Assembly (NCBI GenBank): GCA_000328365.1
Contig: KB312025.1
Location: 378,012-442,011, forward strand
Reading direction: 5' to 3'
DNA: 64,000 nt
Origin: Capitella teleta
Lineage: Eukaryota > Annelida > Polychaeta > Capitellidae
Shown: positions 36,451 through 48,402 of the stretch, in pieces
Layout: every line of letters starts with the position of its first letter
Position numbering within the stretch: position 1 is the first letter of the stretch
Program-made: the position numbers and the translations under genes
Notes under the pieces: generated by a model
What the model saw: the letters and a program-made list of their open reading frames with translations, nothing else
What the model was told of the DNA's origin: nothing
The model's database searches: none

Positions 36451-39400
36451 ATGTCGTTGTCAGTTGCTGTGGAATCCGCCTACACATGGAGTGTTGGCCA
36501 ATTCAACTGGGCCGTCAACCACATTGATGCGAAGACTGCTGCTGTGTCTCTTGCCATCATCTTTGGAGGGAATTTTCTCCTGAAATTAATCAGAAAATTA
36601 ATCAAATCACGAACGCTGAGCAAGAAGAGAAAGCAGAAGAGAGATGCGTGCAGACAGGCACTCAGGAGTCTACGTGCAAGACTCACTACTGACCTCGTGA
36701 GTACGATGGGTGGGAGGATTTTCCACAGATATGTAGGATTAGGATCTAGCTATGACGGATGGAGGGAGTTCTTGGTCCTGTGTTTCTATTTTTGTGGGGA
36801 TTTTAGATTTAGGAACCATGTATATCAAATCTTAATTTACAAATTGCTTTAAGTTATGAAAACCTGTGTAGTTACTATAGGACTAATTAGATCTATGTAG
36901 GTTTATGTTAAGATAACTTTTGACTTTTTGTGTAAATGCTCAGCAGTTTGTTTGGTTCCTGGGAAGTTGAGGATAAAATTTGCTGTATATTTTAATATTA
37001 ATTTTATTATACTAGATTTTTGGAGTTGTACATGTATTTGAACTTTGGCCTTTTGTCTACCTCATGAATTCTGAATGGTGCTTGATCAATATTCCACTGA
37101 TAAGGTGTGTTTTATGAGGACACTTGCAACTTACTATGCTGAATTGCTGCTTGTTGTCAGCTTCCAATTGCAATAAACATTTAATGAGATTGTTAATTGC
37201 AATTGCATTGTTAATTGCAAAATTTGTCAACAAGCAGATTCTGGTGTCAGTTTCTGGGACATTTTATGCAGAACAAGGTTTGTCTGTCAACTGGCCAGTG
37301 CAGTTATGTAAAGCTACAGAAAACCTCATTGCGATCAAGTGGTGATGCAGTCATAGAACCGCAACCAGACTTCGTCTATGAAGAGGTTCAAATGGCATTA
37401 GAATCAATTCAGAATAATGTCCATTGAACTAACTTTGTGTACAAATGAATAACTTGTGGTGCTACATTTACTAATTCCCTGGCTATCTGGTGGGGGAGGT
37501 GTGAAGATCGAACCCTTGTGGTCAATGGAAGAAAGGATACAATGAGTACCACTTATGTATGCAATATCATAATTATCCTCTTTAGTAATTTGTTACAATT
37601 GATTGCAACTTTTCCTTACTTGCATTTATCATACCATATTTATGTGTAATTTCATTCATTCATAATGTGAGAAATTTCAAGAGAGATTTCTTCTGCATTC
37701 CTGAAGGTTTATACACATTATCACGGTTCCATTCGCATCTCAGATATCATCAGAGCGGAGGGAATTCATCTTGAGTCAGTCCATGTCTCAGTTGTTGGCA
37801 CAATTGAAGGAGGGCAACGTCTCTCCAACCGAAGCTCTTCACGTTTATCAGCTGAAGGTTTGTATATCCGCCCAATGATAATATATCAATTATATTTCTT
37901 ATATTCTTAGGCTTTGGATGTCCACGATGTAACCAACTGTCTGATAGAACCAATCACTGAAGCTGAGGTGGGTTATGATATGCAAATGTATGCATATAAA
38001 TTATTCCTCATCAGGATCAAGCAAAGTTCCTGGCTGCCAATTATGCCACACTGAAAGACAAGCCGCTCTATGGTTTACCCATTAGCGTCAAGGATAACTA
38101 TGGAATTAAGGTGTGATATAGACGTAATTAATCAATGCTTGTGACATAGCTTTGTGTAAAAGGGATATGACAGCAGTGTTGGATGCGCAGAGTGGATTGG
38201 GAAACCGTATCAGAAGGATTCAGTCCCCATTCAGGTTTATTTTTATAATTTATGATTTTATTTTATACACATATGCTTTTGTGCTATAGGTTCTCAAAGA
38301 CCAAGGAGCTATTCCATTCGTCAAAACTAATGTTCCACAAACTATGATCAGGTATATTGGAATTTTGCTACAAATTTATTACAGACCTCATCTGTTGGAT
38401 TAACTTGGGGTTATTAACTTATTATTTGGCTACCATTGTGTTGTGTATTTATTACTCAATTATTACATGTATTATCTAATTTTTATTACTTATTATTATT
38501 ACCTAATTATAATTATTATCTATTATACATACTGGATTATTATGCAATTGGTTCTTTTTCAGCTGGGAGACCACTAACCCAATCTTTGGAGCCACCGTCA
38601 ATCCGTTTGACCACGAACGAGGGGTGGGGGGTTCATCAGGGGGCGAGGCAGCCCTCATAGCCTCTGGAGGGTCAATCCTCGGTTTTGGCAGTGACATCGG
38701 AGGCAGTATCAGAATTCCATGCAACATGACTGGCATATATGGCTTCAAACCAACGGCTAACAGAGTCAGGTATGCAATACCTTAAACTAAACTCTGATTA
38801 ACTGATCATGGTTTCAGTGGCAAAGGAAATTGCCCAATTCAGAATGGCCAGAATGCTGGTACGTGGCTCGTGTGATGATTGATCTATTTCTATAGTTTGT
38901 ATATTTCATAGTGCTTTCCTGTTACGGCCCCATGGCTAAAGATGTTGACAGTTTAGTCATGGCTCTCAAAGCCCTCTATGTTCCGGTCATGACCTCTCTT
39001 GACCCCACCGTTCCTCTCATTCCATTCAGAGACGAGGTCAGTACCTCTGTTCCACTGAAAACTAATCTAAACAAATTTCTCATCAATAAGGTGTATGAAG
39101 AGAAGAAATCGCTGAGGATCGCGTATTATTTTGAAGACACCTACTTCCACGCCACGTTTGCTCAAAAGACGGCCGTTTTGCAGGCGAAGGCAGCGCTGGA
39201 GAAAGCCGGACATCAGGTTTGCTGCGTGGCTTTTAATGTGTGGATTTAACGTCTCAGTATGCAGTTGGTGCCGTGGCATTTCAAGGACTTAGGCCGCAGA
39301 GGCAGCAACATGTGGATCCGGGCTGTCATGGGAGACCACGGCAAGGAGCTGCTGGATCTGCTGTGGGTTCTTGCTTAGAATGCACGCAATTTGTTTATTT

Positions 39401-41070
39401 GCTTTTCAGGAAGAACGATGCGACCGATACAGCAATGTCGTTCACCTGTCGTTTGATGGCCCAACCAACTATAATAAAGAGATTTATGTATTTGGTCACA
39501 ACTGCATTCGTGAGTTCTTATCAAATTAGCAATTTTGTTGCGCATAATTAGATTTTCTTCTCTGTAATAGATGCCTGTCATGAGTGTTCCATTCGAGGCC
39601 ATCATCAACATGACGTGAGTTCAGCTATATTTTGCTTATATTATATAACCGGTATATGATATTTTAAAATATTGTGTATATAAAAATACTGTGAATGGTG
39701 AAATAATTAGCTGAATATGGTGAATATTTTTGCATTGTCTGAAATGAAAGCCCTGACATATTATATTCCTGCCATCCCTTTTCACTTGGATGCCTATGAT
39801 ATCATGACGTAACCCTTGGGAATTATTCCCTCAGTGCTAAACCGCAGAATTAAGCTCGCAAAGAAAATTTGAACATTTATAGTAAATGGCGGAGGTCCAC
39901 AATTAAGGCATTTTTGTTGATTTATATGTTTCTGTGTACCCCTATTTTCAGAGGTGGAGTTTCCTGCTGGTTTGACCTGATCAAAGATATGAAAGTAAGT
40001 TGAAGCAATGCTGAATTCTTCATCACTGTGTTTTGTAGGCATTCCACTCTGAGGTTGTTGACGATTTGAAGAGCAGAAACGTGGATGCCATTCTCTGTCC
40101 TGGATACGCCTGTCCTGCCTGTCCTCTTGGCACGGCCGCTTATGCTTCTGGTGAGATTTTCTGCCGTTTAAGTTTTCACACAGTGTGAAGGGAGAAGTGG
40201 TGGCCGAATGGTTAGCGTGCTCGCCTCGAAAGGGCTTGGCGATAGCCACTGGAGGTTTGGAGCCAGCCACCAACCTTGTGTCCTTGGGTAAGGCACTTAA
40301 CTCCTACTTACCTCCTCGGACCACATAAGCCTTTGTTGCTTCAAGATTCCGAGGTTACATAAGCCAAAAAAAATAACAAATAACAAACATTAACAAATAA
40401 CAATTTTTTTATTGATTGGTTATCTTGCTGCTGCATTTAGCTGTTTCAATTATTGCTTATCTTCCCAAAAGATGTAAGAAGCAGAAAATTGGGCAAGTGA
40501 AATATATTTTGCAATAACTTTAAGGAGCACGGTTGAACTCCGGAGTTGATTCAGAATTACCGGTAAGTTATGAGGATGTAGATCAACACTGAGAATAAGT
40601 GTGAAAACTTGTGCAAGTCTTTGAACTGAGTGAGCAGTTCATCTGCGGTTTTATTAAACCACGTTTTTCAGTGCTCTATGCTTCGGCCATCAGCCTATAT
40701 GCTCACAGATTACCGCTGCAAAAGTGGATGTAAGTTAACGGCTTTTGACAGGGTCTGGAAGCTACACGCAGCTGTACAACGTGCTTAACTTCCCGGCTGG
40801 CTCCGTGCCAGTGAACACGGTCTCAGAGAAGGATGAGGCGGCCATGCAAAAGTATCCCGCCACTGACCTCTGGCATTACAAAATCAAAAAGGTCAGATCT
40901 GGATTTATTCATTTATTTTTGTTTCTCAATGTTTCCTGTATTTTTCCAAGGCCATGGAAGGAAGCGCTGGTTTGCCTGTGAATGTGCAGATAGCAGCAGT
41001 AACCAATCAGGATGAAGTATGCTTACGCGTTATGCGAGAACTGGAGCAGGCTTTGAGAGCGGAGGAATAG
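36451..41070 (+). CDS. FAAH: Fatty-acid amide hydrolase, 17 exons, 600 aa
   Basis: A membrane-bound serine hydrolase of the amidase-signature family that cleaves fatty-acid amides such as anandamide. Exons: 36451-36696, 37744-37857, 37911-37967, 38015-38110, 38163-38234, 38290-38351, 38563-38769, 38818-38858, 38912-39036, 39091-39216, 39265-39362, 39410-39509, 39571-39614, 39952-39994, 40039-40150, 40752-40891, 40951-41070. All phases agree. An N-terminal hydrophobic helix (about residues 30-47) precedes the catalytic core. The triad is K165 (PISVKD), S240 (GGSSGGE) and S264 (DIGGSIR); the 75- and 24-residue spacings equal human K142/S217/S241. A hydrophobic cap region corresponds to exons 12-13. 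Many introns are only 46-60 bp. The 54-bp intron at 39037-39090 is stop-free and in phase. The C-terminus ends SAGLPVNVQI as in the family. A SINE sits in intron 15. Confidence 0.93.
40191..40405 (+). mobile_element. tRNA-derived SINE, copy 2, in FAAH intron 15
   Basis: It begins GTGGTGGCCGAATGGTTAGC, strikingly like a serine tRNA, with B box GGTTTGGAGCC and the same body as copy 1 (TTGGGTAAGGCACTTAACTCC, GATTCCGAGGTTACATAAGCC). It ends in an A-rich tail with AACAAAT repeats. It lies in the same orientation as FAAH. The central block resembles the CCTTGGGCAAGGCACTT segment known from V-type SINEs (from memory). Confidence 0.75.
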
Positions 41071-41778
41071 ATGATTTTGTGCCACATGAGGGTGATCACG
41101 TGGTTCTGTTTTACAGCTGTATACGAATGATGAATAGGCCAGTAATTGTTTTATTTTCAAATCAGTGTTGAAAATTCCATTCGGTGCTTAACGAGTTTTT
41201 TGTGTCACAAAAATAGTATTAATGCATGTTTATTTTTAAAATGCCAAATGATTTACCCAGTACATGATTTACCAAAAAATGTAGACCCACAAAATATTTG
41301 ATTTGTATTTGTTGCAATTTTATTTTTATTATTCAAAATAAAAGTTCTATTAAGCAAACTGACGAAATGTCTGAGAACTTGAAAAACACTGAATACCTCT
41401 TCATTTGACAAACATGGGAAGAAAAAATCATGTTAAAATATTTGAATTGACGTACAAACAGAAGACCACAAAATGAGGAGATAATTACACTGGACACAAC
41501 ACTTAAGCACTTTCCAATTTTGCAAAGCCAGCTTTCCTATTACGTAATGCATCGTGTTACTATAAATGCACAATTTGCCCTTCTGTTTTATCAGATAAAG
41601 TATATCACAGATATTGCCGAGATAAATGTTGAAATTCAATATAAAAATTATGAAATTGAAAACGTACCCACATTATTAATAGTATCACAGGCCATGGTAT
41701 AATCAATATTTTACCCATAAAAACCTCTTAAAAATTGAGTATCTACTACAGTGGTATGAATCATTTACATCAAACTCT
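41071..41778. other. Convergent intergenic region between FAAH and the ARM-TIR-SAM gene
   Basis: AT-rich sequence with AATAAA at about 41336-41341, suitable as a FAAH polyadenylation signal. Nothing else was recognised. Confidence 0.5.
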
Positions 41779-44455
41779 TCAATTCAGGTCCATCTCTTTT
41801 AGTCGTTTGCAGAACTTGAGCATCTGAATGAGACTCAGGCCAATCTCTTCCTTCAGACTCGTGTAGAAGAACTCAGGAGCCTGCGCCAACATGAACCTGT
41901 ACTCCAACAGAGCATGACCATCAAACCCCTCGAATCTGCAATTGTGAAATCCCTATGATATGCAGCAATGCGGCAAGCAATGGCGCCTCACTTGTCAACG
42001 AAAGAAGCGAAACCGGACTTCCTGAGCCACTCCTCGACGTCTTGCTCTTCCCATAAGCCCACCGTCGTTGCTTTGACTGAAGCGACAGAAGGATGCCCTG
42101 GGTGGCTGTCATGTTCTATGACTTTGGTCGGAATAATCTGCGTTTGAGTCGTTTCTGTTGCGCCATTGTGATCTAGCAGAATAAGATCAACGATTAAACT
42201 GTCAAGCTGATGATTTAACTATTCATACCATTATGGGAAGATTGTGAGGTGGCTAAACCTTTATCTCCCAACTCTTTCAAGAGGCCTTGAAATGAACTTG
42301 GAAAGTGATCATCGACGCTGAAGTCGAAGAAGAGTCTGTTGCCGAGGAGAGCGCCCAGCCAACCGTCAGGGGAGTAGCGTTTCTGCATCCTCAACGGAAC
42401 GATCGCCTTGCCAAGTTTAAATGTGTATTCGGCTTCTGCGAATCAAGAGAAGCTACAATTGAAACATAGCCGCCTGAATTTTACCTGTTCTGCAGTTTGG
42501 ACTCTCTTTGTATTTCTGCGAGTAGCAAATGATCACAACGGCCGCTTTCTCCACCGCCAGCGCCATCGCTTCCAGTATGGAGCCACCTGGTGGGTAGTGC
42601 ACAGGGAAGCACGCTGATAATAACGACCTTTGTGTACTCACTCATGTTTTCCACGTCCATCCATACTTTGTATCCTTGGCTCTTTAAAAAGTCCTTGATT
42701 TTGAGCACTGTTGCCTTGCTTCCCCAGTTGTAGCTGATGAAAACATGCGGGGTGTCCTCATCTATGAATGGAGTACTCGTGTTTATTTACCATCAATGTA
42801 TTTACGTGCGATTGAACTCGAATATCGTGTACCTTTAGGGGAGGTTGGTGCAATGCCACCGGGAGGGGGAGCAGGCGCAGCAGATCCGACGGAAGGGGCA
42901 GGAGGAGGGGCTGGGGCAGCAGGGGTTGCATCAGCGGTGCTCTTCCATCCTGACATGATCCACAGAGCGCCCATCGCTTGCTTTTTCACGTCATCGCCGC
43001 ATCCGTTCTCAGCCAGGTTTTCCAAAGCTGACGACATTCGACATGACATGACGCAACGCCATCACCCGAGTGTAAAGGACACCTACCTTGCATACAGCCC
43101 GGTTCTTGTTTGATGTCATCCGCACAGCGGAAGGCCAGTGTCCAGATGCCTCTGCTGGCGGCAATCTGCTCCCTGGACTCCATATCCGGTTGCATGAGTC
43201 GCACGTAGAGAGACAGGGCGTTGTTGCGTACGATGCCATGCTTGTTGTGGTCGTTCGCTGCCAACCTGTTCAGCGCCTCGACGATTTCATGAGCACTGAA
43301 TCCATATCTCTTCGAGTGGAGATTCTCCTCTTCGAGACAACTTTGCAAGATTTTGACCATAAACGCAAAATTGGCGTCATCCGCGTTGAGCGTTTTGTTC
43401 TCCTCTTCGTTGATGAGATAAGCCAGCACCATGAGCGCTTTGCACGCAATCATGTCATCCTTGGCTTTGTGTAGATCCATGAACAGCTCGACCGCTCCTA
43501 ACTCCCGTAAAGTATGCACGCAGTCACAGGTCTGCACTAGGTTATTGATGATTCCCATCAGACCCTTGATTAAATATTTCTTGTACACACCCTTCAATTT
43601 GTGAGAGCTGAGTTTCTCGTCTTTTAAATAGTTTAAAATTTCCACATGCAGGTTGGTGTCCACGATTTCCTTCACCAGAGTTGTGCTCATGTCTGTGCCG
43701 TTCCACAACAGGATCATACTGTCCTTCATGTTATTGAACAGGTTCGGGTTTTCTCTTGACAGAAAGTTCGAGGAAGTGTCGTTGAAATTATGCTCCCATA
43801 TCCGCTGGAAGACTTCCGTAGCTTTGCTTTCAGCAAATGCATCACAGAGGATAAGTCTGTCAGGTCCGCGCTCGCCATACTTGCTGGCTTCCTTCAAATA
43901 CACCAAATCGCCGTTTACAATTTTGGTTGCGTAATCTTCAGCGGAGCACTCCAAGAGAATAGTCAGCCTGCGATGAACTTCAGAGAGGACTTCCGCGACA
44001 GGTTTCTCTGACAGTTTAAATCTATCGACAACTTTTTTGGTTTGATTTTGCGCAGTACTCAAGGCTTCTTTTGGTTGTAACTCGACATGGTCTGCATGTT
44101 GTTGTTTTTCTTTGTCTGGTGTGTTTGCAATAGGTGGCAGGATTGGTAGAGACGCCACGCTGCTGACCGCTGACGATGACCGCGTTTGACCTTGAGCGAT
44201 CGGTAAATCAGTGGATTGCGGGATATCCGGGAGGATGGGTTGAAAGGTCAAGGCCGTCTGAGGTTCGGATGGGGTGAAGGAGGCGTCGGATTGAGGGGAG
44301 GTAGGGGAGTGGGGAGTGATGCCATCCATGAGATCCTTCCTCTTTTGAAGGAGGCCCGCGTCAACTTCGTCGTAGGATTCAATGACGTCACATTGGGAAG
44401 CGTCCTTCGTGGCCAGATCGAATCCCGTGTCTTCGCTTGCTTCGCAGTCTTCCAT
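41779..44455 (-). CDS. ARM-repeat, TIR and SAM domain protein, 7 exons, 776 aa
   Basis: A probable intracellular signalling or NAD-cleaving protein. Exons on the minus strand: 44455-43087, 43027-42833, 42761-42642, 42586-42485, 42435-42229, 42172-41992, 41935-41779; all joins are in phase. Residues 1-150 are acidic, Ser/Pro-rich linker. About 160-500 is an ARM-like helical array (for example KGLMGIINNLVQTCDCVHTL, CKALMVLAYLINEEENK, GIWTLAFRCADDIKQ). A Pro/Ala linker leads to a TIR domain (about 526-660) beginning PHVFISYNWGS. In it, SILEAM puts E567 where TIR NADases carry the catalytic Glu, and ICYSQKYKESPNC follows. A C-terminal SAM domain (about 704-773) starts LWEEQDVEEWLRKSGF. SARM1 has ARM-SAM-SAM-TIR, so the domain order differs. 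I know of no vertebrate protein with this order. NADase activity is inferred from one residue and the fold. Confidence 0.88.
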
Positions 44456-45432
44456 GATGCAAATGCTGTTGAGAATTACATTACATCATAAGTACGAATC
44501 CCGAATGAATTGCTCGTAATGAAAATATCCGGGAATTTAATATGTCAAAGTATCAGCTGTTAGATATACCATTATACCTTTGAGGGACAGGTATTCAAAC
44601 AGGTGTCGTATTTGCATAGATCCATTCTGTTGGATTGTCTCCATGGTATAATTGATCACAGCCCCACACGATATAGATGTGTTAGATCAGGCGTTTGTTT
44701 GTGATCATTCGCAAGTCTGTGTTATAAATGAAAAGTAATCGTATACGCCGACTACTGGTATATGGCAATACAAGGTCACTGTTTTGATATCCATACTATA
44801 TCCATAATTTATACTAATACTATATTAATAATTACAGTAGGCACAACAGTATAAATTATACTCACCAAGATTAGCCTCGTTTGGCAGCTCGCTTTTAATT
44901 AAAATGAGTATTGAGAATGAATCGGTGAGACGCCCATTCTCTCTGATCCAACTCCGATCAATAATTTTATTATTTTATGTTGCGTTCGATCTTCGGATCG
45001 TCAGAGTGACGAAGAAGGCACACGCGGCGGCCAAGTAAACGTGCTCAGTGTTTACGCGGTTGGCAAGGCGCCCAGTGCGTTATGATACGTGGATCTCTTT
45101 GCACAATGTGTTATTGAATTACCCGGCATTGGTCTGAGAGGAAATCATAACGCGATGATGATGTAATGCGAATCTAGGTACGTATACGGTGTACCGTACC
45201 GACTGAAATTTAGTTGCTATGCAAATATAGAAGTCTACAAAAGGCATTTTAATATACATGTAATTACATGTCTATGTATTCACTAAACATGGCCGTGCTA
45301 GATTGTTTGTTTTAGATTTTCATATGACACATGTTAAAATGCAATAAAAGCATTCATGCAAAATATTATGCAAAATGTTTATTTGATCAGTCTTAACAGC
45401 CTTTAAATTAAAAGAGATTCAAAATGAAAATG
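44456..45432. other. Region upstream of the ARM-TIR-SAM gene and downstream of OTC
   Basis: It contains two exact copies of the recurrent motif, GCGTTATGAT at 45077-45086 and ATCATAACGC at 45144-45153, plus a CpG-richer stretch near 44990-45090. It is probably the promoter and untranslated 5' region of the ARM-TIR-SAM gene. The OTC 3' end lies at its far side. Confidence 0.45.
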
Positions 45433-48085
45433 TTATCCTTCAAAATTTGGTTTTGGGGTTGTTGGAATGTGCTCCTTAAGGAGATGCAGAAGAATGGACT
45501 GAAAAGGGAAAAGGAAAGAGAAGTGAAAAAAGGAGTCAATGAGTGAAAGCGAAAGAAACAAGAATAATCAATTATCAACAGATGCATACCATAACAGTCC
45601 ACTTCCTGTTCTCCGCTTCCTGCCAAACTAAGGAACGTTTAGCGTCGTAAAAGACTTCGTCAGAAACCTCCTCTGGATGACGAGGCAGACAATGCAGGAA
45701 AACCCAGTCAGGATTTGCAAGTGATGCCATCTGACGGAAGAAAAAACAAGACCATAAATCCAGAATGATGCTTTCATTTCTCTCAAGACCTTTGCGTCGA
45801 CCTGATAGCCATCGAAAGCCTTCAAACGAATCTTTGCTTCTTCTTCTTGACCCATACTGACCCAAGTATCGGTCACTATGACGTCAGATTTGTGGACGGC
45901 TTCTTTTGGATCATTGGTGAAGTTCAACTTGGTTCCATGCTTCAAGGAAATCAGATTATAATCCCGTTAAAACATCCCATAATATCCCTCACCTTCTCAG
46001 CCAGGGCAACAGCATCCTTCACTACAACTGAATCACATTCATATCCCTAATTAAACAAAACATGCTTTTACATGAAAAAAATTAAATTAAACCAAATAGA
46101 ACCTTTGGAGTTGCAATGTTGATATCCACTCCCATTGGCAGTCCTCCCATCATTAGCGAATGAATGATATTATTTCCGTCTCCAACCCATGCCATCTTCA
46201 AACCTTTCAACTTCCCAAAATGCTCCTGAAAAATCACAATTTTGAGTATTTTAAAATTAGAGTGGGTATTTTCGCACTTGCAAAGTGAGAAGGTCAGCTA
46301 GGGTCTGCAGAGGGTGATAGGTGTCCGAGAGCCCGCTGACCACTGGGATTGACCCCTCTGCCGCCAGTTCATCCAGAGTCTGCTGAGCATAAACTCGCGC
46401 CAGAATTATGTCAACAAAACCAGATAAAACTCTGCAATGGATATGGTCAGATGAATAATCATGTGATTAGGACTTCTCTAGCTGTACCTGGCTGAATCCA
46501 GAATGCACTCATTAACCCCAAGGTGGATATCTTCCGGACTGAGGAAGCACGGTTTCCCTCCAAGGAGAGCGAATCCTGTCAAGGTGATTATAATATTAAA
46601 ACATACATTATGCAGCAATGTCATGCTACTTTCAGCTGCAGAGAAATTTATGGAAAAAATACGATTCCGAATAATTCAATTATTATTCAACTTAAATGTG
46701 CCATCAATTCAGTATACATGTATTTACAAATTCTAAAATTTCATATCCTGGCATGGCAGCATGATATAAAGTAAAACCACAAGCTAGTAGGCCTTTATAT
46801 ATGCAAATACATGTATCGGACTTGTTAAATGACCTTATCATAGTGATAACATTGCTTGCAAAGTACCGCGGGTATTTTCCTTCATCTCAACCTGAACTAT
46901 ATCTTCTTGGTGTAGCGAGGTCAAAGGTGCTTTAAAGTCAGCTGTAACCCACGTGCACTCTTAATACGCCTCACTGCAGAGGAACTGGAATGGAGGCTTC
47001 CACGGAATTCAGCGAATTCTGATTATAATAAAGCACTCTTGTGATTTTATCTAATGGATTTGGGTCAATAAAAACATACATGCATGACATTGATGCTCAG
47101 TCATTTAAAGCATTCAGCAGATACCTGGAAACTTATTTCTGGGGAAAGATAAAACATAGCTATAATTATATTCATTGCCTCGTGAAATGAAACCAAGGTT
47201 GGGGTGACAGATAAATGAACAGAACCACTGACCTGAAAAATTGGATTTGGTTACTATGGCAACACTCTCCGGATTAATCGATATGCTTTCATCCTATCTA
47301 CTAGCATGCAGGTCATTGCAATAGAACCCATTTCTTATTAACATTGCAACCGATGTTAATCTTATTCCTGATAAAACCTCCAATATTAAAAGCTATTTAT
47401 AGGCATGGCCATGTAATGGAACAACACAAAGCCCACTTAGGCTTTGATCATATAAATTTAGAACCATAATTCTACCAAGGGATTTTTTTTTTACCGGTTT
47501 CAGATGAGAGCCTCGTCCTGGTGCTTCTCTTCTGGAAGATGAGTGCCAGAGATTTTCCTTGCAAGGGTTCATATCGCTGTGGATTGTAGAGATTTGGATG
47601 GACAGATGTCAGGGTAATTGACATGAGCATCGGCCTACCTCTCCATTCAACTTGATTCGTGTCTTCAGATCATTGGCTGTCCATAGAAATTGTTCAATTT
47701 CAGCTTTGTTGAAATCTCGCAGAGTAAGGAAGTCTTGACCAACCATAGGTCGAACGTGAGTCCTGTATATTTTAACATAAAATCGGACAGTATTAGCACA
47801 AATAATATGTTATGAAATTGCTGCATTTGTCAATATTAGTTGTTATACATTAACAAATTGGTAAACCTTCTGGATATTTGATACAATAACAATTATATTT
47901 CCAGTACTAGCATTGAATACTGAACATTATAATTAGGCCGCCCTAAATACTCATAAATCTTAATTAGCTTTTATTGGCTGAATTAGACGCACAACTCACG
48001 TGTCAGTCAAGTTCCGGGCGCCAGTAATTGTCTGAGCGGCTCTAAGCCGCAAAGCTGATTTTAGAGCGATTCGTGGACAATGCAT
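45433..48085 (-). CDS. OTC: Ornithine transcarbamylase, mitochondrial, 10 exons, 355 aa
   Basis: Forms citrulline from ornithine and carbamoyl phosphate in the mitochondrial urea or arginine pathway. Exons on the minus strand: 48085-48000, 47762-47639, 47576-47495, 46575-46488, 46431-46278, 46225-46103, 46046-45993, 45939-45790, 45730-45590, 45498-45433; every join keeps frame. Exon 1 encodes an Arg/Ala-rich, acid-poor leader ([18 protein letters not shown]) typical of mitochondrial import. The carbamoyl-phosphate site STRTR is at 88-92 and HPLQ at 166-169. The ornithine-site DTWVSMG is at about 261-267 and the catalytic HCLP at 300-303. All agree with the human enzyme (354 aa, also ten exons). 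It starts 317 bp from PIH1D1 in the opposite direction. Confidence 0.95.
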
Positions 48086-48402
48086 CTCGACCTGATGACT
48101 GAAGAAGGCCGACTGAGGAATGAAGTTCGAGTTTTTTCTCTTTTTAAGCCGTCAACACGATCTGACCTGAAACTGAACTGTGAACTGGCCCAGTTGAGTG
48201 TTTCATCCAGGGGCTGATTCATAACGCATTCTAGAAATCCGGGACCATCGAGGATGGAAATCATAGCGCAGAACCAAGAACATAATCATAACGTTAACAA
48301 TGATCACAACGTTACTTCTTTTTCTTTTTTTTCGTTGAAGCGTAATTTTTCAACCGCTTATATATGTATCCATATTCATTATATATTTTACCATTTTCCA
48401 AC
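48086..48402. promoter_or_regulatory. Divergent OTC/PIH1D1 promoter with repeated ATCATAACGC-type motifs
   Basis: Only 317 bp separate the two start codons. Four same-direction near copies lie here: TTCATAACGC (48218-48227), ATCATAGCGC (48260-48269), ATCATAACGT (48285-48294) and ATCACAACGT (48303-48312). No TATA or CCAAT box is obvious. Shared use by both genes is inferred. Confidence 0.6.

Noticed and set aside
37124-37427. Open frames in FAAH intron 1
   Set aside because: AT-rich, no domain, and not needed to join exons 1 and 2, which are in phase.
39240-39551. Open frame covering FAAH exons 11-12 and the intron between them
   Set aside because: It reads through splice sites; the spliced frame LVPWHFKDLG...RFMYLVTTAF matches FAAH instead.
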